From the NCBI GenBank assembly GCA_025928535.1, contig JAICJJ010000255.1, positions 1 to 5,163 on the forward strand: DNA of 5,163 bases, written 5' to 3'. Each line of letters begins with the position of its first letter. Positions within the stretch are counted from its first letter, which is position 1. This DNA comes from Thermomicrobiales bacterium (GTDB lineage: Bacteria > Chloroflexota > Chloroflexia > Thermomicrobiales > UBA6265). The translations under genes and the position numbers were made by a program. The notes beneath the pieces were generated by a model. The model was not told where the DNA came from. It did not search any database and saw nothing but the letters and a program-made list of their open reading frames with translations. Shown here in pieces: positions 1-4,681 of this stretch.

Positions 1-48
1 GACGATTGCCGCCAGCCCACCACCCCCGACGAAGCGGAGGAAGCGAAG

Positions 49-270
49 ATGTGCGTTGCGAGTCAATCATCGATCGCGATGGCGATGGAGCGCTCGGCCG
101 AGTTCATCCGGGAAGCCGAACGCGAACGGCAGATCTGCTCCGCGGAGAACCGGCCGGCGCCGCATGGCGGGTTCGCCGCCGGCTGGCGAACGCGTTGGCG
201 CAATGCGCTCGGCGCGCTGGCGCCGGACGGCGGCTCCTGGCGGGCCAACATGACGACCCATCCGTCGTAG
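49..270 (+). CDS. possible small hypothetical protein, 73 aa
   Basis: I do not recognise this protein and propose no function. The ATG at 49 follows a GGAGG at 36-40 with an 8-base gap, which is a good ribosome binding site. Most codons from about position 76 on end in G or C, as in the neighbouring genes. The product has a charged helix-like stretch (residues 14-28, MERSAEFIREAERER), then a basic, tryptophan-containing part (GWRTRWRNALG, 45-55) and a short polar tail. It has no signal peptide or membrane segment. The same frame is open back to base 1, so this could instead be the C-terminal end of a gene starting outside the window; the ribosome binding site favours a start at 49. It ends 59 bases before the end of the convergent regulator gene. 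Possible but unproven. Confidence 0.45.
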   Translation: MCVASQSSIAMAMERSAEFIREAERERQICSAENRPAPHGGFAAGWRTRWRNALGALAPDGGSWRANMTTHPS

Positions 271-285
271 CCAGCGGCGATCGTC

Positions 286-300
286 GCGCCGGAAAGGCGC
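286..300. terminator. weak hairpin between convergent genes
   Basis: GCGCC (286-290) and GGCGC (296-300) can pair around a GGAAA loop, in the 59-base gap between the small plus-strand ORF and the end of the minus-strand regulator. There is no T-tract on either side. The position suits a bidirectional terminator, but a 5-bp GC stem is easily produced by chance in DNA of this composition. Confidence 0.22.
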
Positions 301-329
301 TCGAACCGTCGTGGAAGGCTCGGCCGGAT

Positions 330-2897
330 TCAGCGTTCCGCGCAGCGGGCCAACGCTTCCGCGATGGCCCGCTCCGGCGACAGCGCCCGCCCGGCCGCTT
401 CCGCCGCGATGACGGCCGGTTCGCCCAGCGCGGCGATGGCGGCGTGCCGCAGCCGCCGCGCGCTTTCGATCTCGGACGCTGGAACCGGGATGCCGATCGC
501 CGCCCGCAGCCCGAGCGCCGCCCCGCTCCAGCGGGTCGCTTCTTCCCATTGTCCGAGGGCGCCGGCGGCGCGGGCGGCGGTGGTCAGGACGGTCGCGGTG
601 GTTGGCACGTCGCCGGTTCCCCGCAGGATGCGCAAACTCTCGGCGAGGCGCAGCCTCGCCGCGTCCAGATCGCCGTCATCGAGGCTCATGCCGGCAAGAT
701 GGGTGAGGACGGATACGATTCCGTACTGGTGCTCCACGTCCCGGAAGCGATCGAGCGCCTCGGCGTAGAAATTTCTGGCCTCCGCGACCTTGCCCACCCC
801 GCGCGCCGCGTTCCCGAGCGAGACCAGGGCCGTGGCGGCGGCTTGCCGGTCGCCGAGGGCGCGATACGTCGTCAGGGCGTTTTCCGCCAACCGATGCGCC
901 CGCCGATGGTCGCCCTCCTGATTGGCGAGGACGGCCAGGTTCGTCGCCACATCCGCTGCCAACGGTCGATCCCCGAGCGCTTCGAACGTCGCCAGGGCTT
1001 CGGCAAAGAGCGCTTCCGCCCGCACGACATCGCCGCGGTTCTGGGCGATGCTGCCGAGGTTGCCCAAAGTCGCGGCGATGGCGCGTCGCTCCCCGAGCGC
1101 CCGCTGGAGCGCAAGCGCTTCCTCATGGAGCGCCGTCGCCTCGGCGAAGGATCCCTGATTGCGGGCGATGAACGCCAGACCATTCAGGCAGAGCGCGGCG
1201 AGTTTCGGCTCCGCCGCCAGGCGAGCCGCATCTCGCCCGGCGGTCAGCAATGACCGCGCCTGCGCGTAGTCGCCCTGTTCCTGGGCGAAGTCGCCGGCGA
1301 CGTGGAGCGCTCGGGCTCGCTCCGCCGGGCTGCCTCCCTCCTGAGCAAGCGCCGCTTCTGCCCATCCGCGGCCTTCGCGGAGCGAGCCGCGCACCCACCA
1401 GAAGCGCCAGAGCGCGCCGACCAGGCGGAAGGCGGCGGCCGGGTCGTGCGAAATCGACCAGGCGAGACCTTCCCGCAGGTTGTCGCGCTCGACGTCGAGC
1501 CGGTCGAGCCATGCGCTCTGGTCGGGGCCGGTCAATTCCGGCTCGGCCTGCTCGGCGAGCGCCAGGCAGAACCGGGCATGCGCCCGCCGGACGGCGGCCT
1601 CGTCGCCGCTGGCGACAAGGCGTTCCGAGGCATATTCGCGCACCGTTTCGAGCATGGCGAAACGCGGTTCGCCGCCGGCTGCGGGGACGGCATGCAGCAG
1701 ACTTTGCTCGACCAACGCATCGACGTGGTCGAGCGAGTCGATCCCGCTGTCCGGTTCGGCCATCTGCTCGATCGCCGACAACGGACAACCGCCGGCGAAG
1801 ACGGCAAGGCGACGGAAGAGCGCCTGCTCCACCGGCGACAGGAGGTCGTAACTCCAGGCGATCGCGTTGCGCATCGTGCGCTGCCGGTCGGGCGCGTCGT
1901 GGGCGCCGCCGCCGAGCAGCGGCAGCCGGCGCTCGAGGCGGTCGGCGAGCGCCTTGGGCGGCAAGAGCGTGATGCGGGCCGCCGCCAACTCCAGCGCCAG
2001 CGGCAGGCCTTCCAGGCGGCGGCAGATCGCCGCCACCGCCGGCGCCGTTTCGTCGGTGAGAGCGAAGCCCGGCGCCACCGCCTGGCCGCGCTCGACGAAC
2101 AAGCGCACCGACGCCACGCCCGCCAGGCCCGCCAAGGGCGCGGCGGCCGATCCGGCGACGGTGGGCGTCGCCAGCGGCTTGACCGGCAACGACCGTTCGC
2201 CGCGTACGCGGAGCCGGGATCGGCTCGTCGCCAGCACCGCAAGGCGGGGGCACGCCGCGAGCATGCGCCCGACGTGGAGCATCGCCGGCAGCACCTGCTC
2301 GCAATTGTCGAGGATGAGCAAGATCTGGCGCGTGGCGATAGCCCCGGCCAGCGCGTCGGCCCACAGCCGATCGTCGCTTTCGTGCACGCCAAGCGCTCGC
2401 GCGAGCGCGCCGCCGACCAGCGCCGGGTCGCGCAGCGACGCCAGTTCGACCCACACCACCCCGTCGGCAAAATCGGTCGCCAATTCCGCCGCGACCGCCT
2501 GGGCCAGCCGCGTCTTGCCGACCCCGCCCGGGCCAATCAGCGTCAGCAGGCGTACGTCGGACCGCCGCAGCAAGGCGCAGGCTTCGGCGACATCGCGCTC
2601 GCGGCCGATCAGGGGCGTGGGCGGCAGCGGCGGCGCGAACAGCCGGGGCCGCGGCTCGGCCATGTCCGGATTGGCGGCCGCCGCCAACTCGGCCCGGGCC
2701 GCCGCATCGAGGTCGAGCGCGTCCGCCAGGAGGCGGAACGTGTCGGGCCGCGGCCAGGCATTGACGCCGCGTTCCAGATCCTGGACGCCCCGTGCGCTGA
2801 CGCCGGCGCGTTCGGCCAGCGCCTCCTGGCTCAAGCCGGCGGCCAGCCGATGCCGGCGGAGCAGGGTTCCGAACCTCGACGGGGCGGACGCGGCCAT
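330..2897 (-). CDS. XRE-family HTH / STAND (NB-ARC-type) ATPase / TPR transcriptional regulator
   Basis: Likely a cytoplasmic signal-transducing ATPase that binds DNA. From the ATG at 2897 it has 855 residues. Residues 9-63 form an XRE helix-turn-helix ([21 protein letters not shown]). An ATPase follows, with LIGRE at 96-100, Walker A GPGGVGKT at 122-129, Walker [10 protein letters not shown] at 192-200, sensor TSR at 224-226 and the [12 protein letters not shown] motif at 297-308. The segment [19 protein letters not shown] (349-367) is typical of the winged-helix part of these proteins. Residues 521-800 are TPR-like repeats. In STAND proteins such as MalT and AfsR, nucleotide exchange switches the protein between resting and active forms, and the repeat domain often senses the signal. 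Here the DNA-binding domain is N-terminal. A GTG at 2912 would add five residues, but GGGGAG lies 7 bases before the ATG, so I prefer 2897. It is divergent from the exported-protein cluster and may regulate it (inference). The signal is unknown. Confidence 0.93.
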   Translation of the reverse strand: MAASAPSRFGTLLRRHRLAAGLSQEALAERAGVSARGVQDLERGVNAWPRPDTFRLLADALDLDAAARAELAAAANPDMAEPRPRLFAPPLPPTPLIGRERDVAEACALLRRSDVRLLTLIGPGGVGKTRLAQAVAAELATDFADGVVWVELASLRDPALVGGALARALGVHESDDRLWADALAGAIATRQILLILDNCEQVLPAMLHVGRMLAACPRLAVLATSRSRLRVRGERSLPVKPLATPTVAGSAAAPLAGLAGVASVRLFVERGQAVAPGFALTDETAPAVAAICRRLEGLPLALELAAARITLLPPKALADRLERRLPLLGGGAHDAPDRQRTMRNAIAWSYDLLSPVEQALFRRLAVFAGGCPLSAIEQMAEPDSGIDSLDHVDALVEQSLLHAVPAAGGEPRFAMLETVREYASERLVASGDEAAVRRAHARFCLALAEQAEPELTGPDQSAWLDRLDVERDNLREGLAWSISHDPAAAFRLVGALWRFWWVRGSLREGRGWAEAALAQEGGSPAERARALHVAGDFAQEQGDYAQARSLLTAGRDAARLAAEPKLAALCLNGLAFIARNQGSFAEATALHEEALALQRALGERRAIAATLGNLGSIAQNRGDVVRAEALFAEALATFEALGDRPLAADVATNLAVLANQEGDHRRAHRLAENALTTYRALGDRQAAATALVSLGNAARGVGKVAEARNFYAEALDRFRDVEHQYGIVSVLTHLAGMSLDDGDLDAARLRLAESLRILRGTGDVPTTATVLTTAARAAGALGQWEEATRWSGAALGLRAAIGIPVPASEIESARRLRHAAIAALGEPAVIAAEAAGRALSPERAIAEALARCAER
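498..1337 (-). repeat. TPR array, seven 40-residue units (120-bp protein-level period)
   Basis: Within the regulator, residues 521-800 divide into seven units of exactly 40 residues. Unit boundaries are marked by related segments: ALGER at 600, ALGDR at 640, ALGDR at 680, TGDVP at 761 and AIGIP at 800, with more diverged versions at 561 and 721. Each unit has the paired-helix TPR look, for example [21 protein letters not shown] 40-residue unit is longer than the classical 34-residue TPR and resembles the long-helix type found in MalT-like and kinesin-light-chain-like repeats. The array presumably binds a protein partner or small ligand. Confidence 0.75.
2709..2873 (-). other. HTH_XRE DNA-binding domain of the regulator
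   Basis: Residues 9-63 of the regulator show the five-helix XRE/Cro-type pattern. The first helix is [13 protein letters not shown]. The second and third carry [23 protein letters not shown], where the Q-x(3)-A spacing and the AGVS turn are typical. The end is [12 protein letters not shown]. It should bind DNA; which operator is unknown. Confidence 0.9.
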
Positions 2898-2954
2898 GGA
2901 CTGGCTCCCCACCGGGACACGGTCTCAATGCGGACGGCCTTCGCGATCGAACCG

Positions 2955-2960
2955 AGTGTA
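2955..2960 (-). promoter_or_regulatory. candidate -10 element for the regulator gene
   Basis: On the minus strand this reads TACACT, matching TATAAT at four of six positions including the most conserved first T, A and last T. It lies 58 bases upstream of the ATG at 2897. No good -35 box is seen at 16-18 bases. The nearest similar sequence, CGGACA, is 21 bases away, which is too far. Weak evidence only. Confidence 0.2.
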
Positions 2961-3040
2961 GCGCAGCCGGGACGCCAGATGTGTCCGAAATGTGTGTGCC
3001 GTGGGTGGCCTCGGTCTTGGCGCCGGCGGAGGATGGAGAT

Positions 3041-3059
3041 GCGCCGCACGAGGCGGCGC
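3041..3059. repeat. hairpin GCGCCGC-N5-GCGGCGC in the divergent intergenic region
   Basis: The arms GCGCCGC (3041-3047) and GCGGCGC (3053-3059) pair perfectly around ACGAG. It lies 58 bases upstream of the membrane-protein start. Exactly the same arms with another 5-base loop recur at 3814-3832. It could be an operator palindrome, a leader hairpin or a small dispersed repeat. There is no T-tract, so a classical terminator is unlikely. Confidence 0.4.
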
Positions 3060-3077
3060 GACGAACGACGAGGCGGC
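3048..3077. promoter_or_regulatory. 10-bp direct repeat, candidate operator
   Basis: ACGAGGCGGC occurs at 3048-3057 and again at 3068-3077, with start points 20 bp apart, about two turns of the helix. It lies in the gap between the divergent regulator and the membrane-protein gene, 41 bases before the latter's ATG. Direct repeats spaced by whole helical turns are a common layout for binding of a dimer or oligomer. The first copy overlaps the hairpin at 3041-3059. A role as the operator of the neighbouring XRE protein is a guess. Confidence 0.3.
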
Positions 3078-3117
3078 CGGACGCATCAGCGGCGTCGACC
3101 GCAAGGAGGATCGACGG

Positions 3118-3564
3118 ATGACCCGGACAACGACACAGCGGCTGCTCTTCGGCGCGGCCAACCTCTCCCTGATCGCGGCCCTGATCCATGCCTGGATGGG
3201 ACCCGAGCATCTCGAGGAATGGTGGGGCTACGGGCTCTTCTTTCTCGCCTCGGCGGTCTTTCAGGCCGGCTATGCGGTGGCGGTGGTTCGCCGACCGACC
3301 CCGGCGCTGCTGCGGCTGGGGATCGTCGTCAATCTGGCCATCATCGTTCTCTGGGCGTGGACGCGCACGATCGGCATCCCGCTTTTCGGTCCCCATGCGG
3401 GCGAAGTCGAGGCGGTCGGCGCCATCGACATCGTCTCGAAACTGGCCGAAGCCGGCGTGGTCGCGCTCCTCGTTCTCGCCCGGGATCGGGTTCCGGCGCC
3501 TCGCGCGAACGACCGGGATCAAGCCGCCCTGCAATCGCTGGAGGACGCGGCCGCGCTGTTCTGA
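3118..3564 (+). CDS. four-helix integral membrane protein, function unknown
   Basis: A 148-residue membrane protein. Four hydrophobic segments are seen at about 8-27, 36-57, 64-83 and 103-121, followed by a polar C-terminal tail (122-148). Two motif-like stretches stand out: IHAWMGPEHLEEWWGYG (22-38) at the end of helix 1, and WTRTIGIPLFGPHAGEVEAV (81-100) in the loop between helices 3 and 4. From memory, both occur in unassigned small membrane proteins of GC-rich actinobacteria and Chloroflexota; I know of no assigned function. Histidines at 24, 31 and 93 and nearby acidic residues could bind a metal or heme, but this is speculation. The start is the ATG at 3118, with AAGGAGGA at 3103-3110 and a 7-base gap. 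The frame is open further upstream, but those codons lack a ribosome binding site and read as low-complexity sequence. First gene of the plus-strand cluster, divergent from the regulator. Confidence 0.85.
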   Translation: MTRTTTQRLLFGAANLSLIAALIHAWMGPEHLEEWWGYGLFFLASAVFQAGYAVAVVRRPTPALLRLGIVVNLAIIVLWAWTRTIGIPLFGPHAGEVEAVGAIDIVSKLAEAGVVALLVLARDRVPAPRANDRDQAALQSLEDAAALF

Positions 3565-3565
3565 G

Positions 3566-3582
3566 CGGCGCCCCTCACGCCG
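3566..3582 (+). other. weak hairpin after the membrane-protein gene
   Basis: CGGCG (3566-3570) and CGCCG (3578-3582) can pair around CCCCTCA directly after the stop codon at 3562-3564. With only 5 bp and no T-tract it is more likely to allow read-through than to terminate. The rest of this 63-base gap holds the ribosome binding site of the next gene and nothing else I can see. Confidence 0.18.
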
Positions 3583-3627
3583 GACCGCGCCCGGTGCAGG
3601 ACCAGACCACGGACAACGGAGGAGTCG

Positions 3628-3813
3628 ATGGGCGACAAGACGATGGCAGTGCTGCTGGCGTTGGCGCTGTTGGCGGCGACGGGAACGGCCTCCGCTGGCT
3701 CCAAGCCTGGCGGGGCGGGAACCGAAGTGGTTGGCAAGTTCCAGAACGCGAGCGTGTCGCAGGCCGGCAGTCTGTTCGATCAGGACTTTCTCATTCGCAT
3801 CGACTGGAAATAG
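3628..3813 (+). CDS. small secreted protein precursor, 61 aa, function unknown
   Basis: I do not recognise the family. The N-terminus is a clear Sec-type signal peptide: a short charged start (MGDKTM), a hydrophobic core of Leu and Ala at about 7-19, and TASA before a likely cleavage after Ala23. There is no lipobox cysteine, so it should be released or loosely held rather than lipid-anchored. The mature peptide would be only 38 residues: a flexible GSKPGGAG start, then a part that could form beta strands (TEVVGKFQNASVSQ and DFLIRIDWK). It contains no cysteine, unlike its neighbour. The ATG at 3628 is supported by GGAGGAG at 3618-3624, very close to the start. It lies 63 bases after the membrane-protein gene and 79 before the cysteine-rich gene, on the same strand, with a strong hairpin directly after its stop. 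The coding call rests on the signal peptide plus ribosome binding site. Confidence 0.72.
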   Translation: MGDKTMAVLLALALLAATGTASAGSKPGGAGTEVVGKFQNASVSQAGSLFDQDFLIRIDWK

Positions 3814-3832
3814 GCGCCGCCGACCGCGGCGC
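3814..3832 (+). terminator. GC-rich hairpin directly after the small secreted protein gene
   Basis: GCGCCGC (3814-3820) and GCGGCGC (3826-3832) form a perfect 7-bp stem around CGACC, starting at the first base after the TAG stop. No T-run follows, so it may be a weak or partial terminator, or a block that protects the upstream mRNA end and sets unequal expression of the flanking genes. Its arms are identical to those of the hairpin at 3041-3059. Confidence 0.4.
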
Positions 3833-3892
3833 GGGCTGAGCGTTGGCCATCATGCGTTCGGCCACGACGCGGCTGGACAGGAGGAGAAGCCG

Positions 3893-4552
3893 GTGGATTC
3901 CCGACGTTTTGACGCATTCGCGGCGGCGCTGGCCGAACGATGCTCGCGCCGAGCGGCCGGCCGGTTTGCGGCCGGCGGCGCGCTCGGCGGCCTGGTCGCG
4001 CTCGCGGGCAATCGTGCGCCGAATACGGCCGCGAAGCCGAAGCGGGGGAATGCCGGCGATGCCTGCCGGCAGCAGCGCCAGTGCGTTCATCCGCTCATTT
4101 GCGACAAGCGCCGCTGCTGCGTCAAGACGGGCGGCGACTGCATCGCCGACGCGGATTGCTGCTCCGGAGCGTGTGATGGCGACAGTGGGCAATGCCTTTG
4201 CCCCGTCACGCTCGATCAACCCTGCGGCGGGAGATGCTGCAACGCGCTGACGGAAACCTGCGCGAACGACCGCTGCTGCAAAACCGACGGCATCTCATGC
4301 CGACGCGACAGCGACTGCTGCTCCGGAACCTGCGCGGACGGGACATGCGGCGGCGGCTGCACCGGGACCGACGCCCATTTTTGCCCGCCGACGCCGGATC
4401 ACCCGCAGGGCTTTTGCTGCTCCAACCCGCCGACCTGCGCGCGCTTCGTTGGCTGCGTCGGCCAGGAATATCCGGGGGGGCCGACATTCGATGCCTGCAA
4501 CTACATCCTCGAACCGTGCGCAACGCCGCGCCAGCGAAAGGAGGCGCCGTGA
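3893..4552 (+). CDS. cysteine-rich exported protein with four knottin-like modules (Dickkopf-N-like)
   Basis: A 219-residue protein starting at GTG 3893, chosen because AGGAGGAG at 3879-3886 lies 6 bases before it. The N-terminus (VDSRRFDAFAAAL) leads into a Tat-like export signal: SRRAAGRF at 18-25, then a weakly hydrophobic Ala/Gly/Leu core to about 39. No clear AxA cleavage site is visible. After a short basic linker the protein has 30 cysteines between residues 58 and 209, an even number that suits full disulfide pairing outside the cell. They fall into a lead-in (C58, C64, C70, C75) and four six-cysteine modules: 76-101, 103-128, 129-152 and 156-188. Modules 1 and 3 share C-x6-C-x5-CC-SG-x-C. 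This resembles the inhibitor cystine knot spacing and proteins annotated as Dickkopf N-terminal cysteine-rich, which I recall as frequent in Thermomicrobia-like genomes. The function is unknown; adhesion, inhibition or a structural surface role are possible. The reading frame extends upstream to 3188, but that part overlaps two other genes and is not cysteine-rich, so it is excluded. Confidence 0.88.
   Translation: MDSRRFDAFAAALAERCSRRAAGRFAAGGALGGLVALAGNRAPNTAAKPKRGNAGDACRQQRQCVHPLICDKRRCCVKTGGDCIADADCCSGACDGDSGQCLCPVTLDQPCGGRCCNALTETCANDRCCKTDGISCRRDSDCCSGTCADGTCGGGCTGTDAHFCPPTPDHPQGFCCSNPPTCARFVGCVGQEYPGGPTFDACNYILEPCATPRQRKEAP
4118..4195 (+). repeat. cysteine module 1 (knottin-like)
   Basis: Residues 76-101 have the pattern C-x6-C-x5-CC-x3-C-x6-C, with DCCSGAC at the centre. 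Six cysteines with a central CC pair match inhibitor-cystine-knot spacing. It is the closest relative of module 3; the two share the 12-base stretch TGCTGCTCCGGA (4157-4168 and 4316-4327), which suggests internal duplication. Confidence 0.6.
4199..4276 (+). repeat. cysteine module 2 (six-cysteine, variant spacing)
   Basis: Residues 103-128 have C-x7-C-x3-CC-x6-C-x4-C. The order of single, single, pair, single, single is kept, but the spacing differs from modules 1 and 3. The segment GGRCCNALTETCANDRCC is also typical of bacterial cysteine-rich repeats. Confidence 0.5.
4277..4348 (+). repeat. cysteine module 3 (knottin-like)
   Basis: Residues 129-152 have C-x6-C-x5-CC-x3-C-x4-C, with DCCSGTC at the centre. 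It is the same as module 1 except for a shorter last loop. It begins at the cysteine immediately after the last one of module 2, making a C128-C129 pair at the junction. Confidence 0.6.
4358..4456 (+). repeat. cysteine module 4 (six-cysteine, long second loop)
   Basis: Residues 156-188 have C-x7-C-x10-CC-x5-C-x5-C. The long second loop (PPTPDHPQGF) is proline-rich. Two more cysteines (202 and 209) follow in the C-terminal tail. Confidence 0.45.
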
Positions 4553-4577
4553 CGCACGTCGCCTGAATCATGACGCG

Positions 4578-4601
4578 CCCGGCCGCCGGCCGCCGTCCGG
4601 G
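4578..4601 (+). repeat. GC-rich tandem 7-mer inside an inverted repeat
   Basis: GGCCGCC is repeated head to tail at 4581-4587 and 4588-4594, enclosed by CCCGG (4578-4582) and CCGGG (4597-4601), which can pair. It lies in the 129-base gap after the cysteine-rich gene. It may act as a transcription-slowing structure. It lacks a T-tract, and chance is possible in such GC-rich DNA. Confidence 0.25.
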
Positions 4602-4613
4602 ATCGACGTCAAG

Positions 4614-4632
4614 CGACCGCATGGTTCGGTCG
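4614..4632 (+). promoter_or_regulatory. hairpin upstream of the heme-binding-type gene
   Basis: CGACCG (4614-4619) and CGGTCG (4627-4632) pair perfectly around CATGGTT; a further G-U pair is possible in RNA. It lies 49 bases before the ATG at 4682. It could be an operator, a leader structure or a terminator for the upstream gene. No T-run follows. I see no convincing -35/-10 pair in the gap. Confidence 0.28.
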
Positions 4633-4681
4633 TCTCGCGGCCAATGCCATCGAACCCGAAACATGTCGAAAGGAGATCATC

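Noticed and set aside
6..1253. Plus-strand open frame of 415 codons from the left edge
   Set aside because: It is antisense to the TPR half of the regulator, has no ribosome binding site at its start and shows no recognisable domain.
2915..2986. Inverted hexamers GGACAC (2915-2920) and GTGTCC (2981-2986)
   Set aside because: Six-base arms 60 bases apart are likely to occur by chance; no further symmetry extends them.
2992..3117. Upstream ATG (2992) for the membrane protein
   Set aside because: It adds 42 residues of Gly/Ala/Arg-rich sequence with no family likeness, while the ATG at 3118 has an excellent AAGGAGGA and begins right before the first membrane helix.
1123..3534. Minus-strand open frame of 803 codons in another frame of the regulator
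   Set aside because: It overlaps almost all of the well-supported regulator, is low-complexity Arg/Ala/Gly/Pro sequence, and extends opposite the membrane-protein gene.
1302..3839. Plus-strand open frame of 845 codons opposite the regulator gene
   Set aside because: It is the antisense of the XRE/STAND/TPR gene, rich in Arg, Gly and Ala with no domain, and runs across the starts of two better-supported plus-strand genes. Long antisense frames are expected in GC-rich coding DNA.
3188..3892. N-terminal extension of the cysteine-rich protein frame
   Set aside because: The frame stays open, but this part overlaps the membrane-protein and small-secreted-protein genes and has Arg/Ser-rich shadow composition. 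The GTG at 3893 with AGGAGGAG just upstream and the export signal after it fit the real start.
3791..4219. Minus-strand open frame of 142 codons opposite the cysteine-rich gene
   Set aside because: It is antisense to a gene with a strong cysteine pattern and ribosome binding site; it has no start signal or domain of its own.
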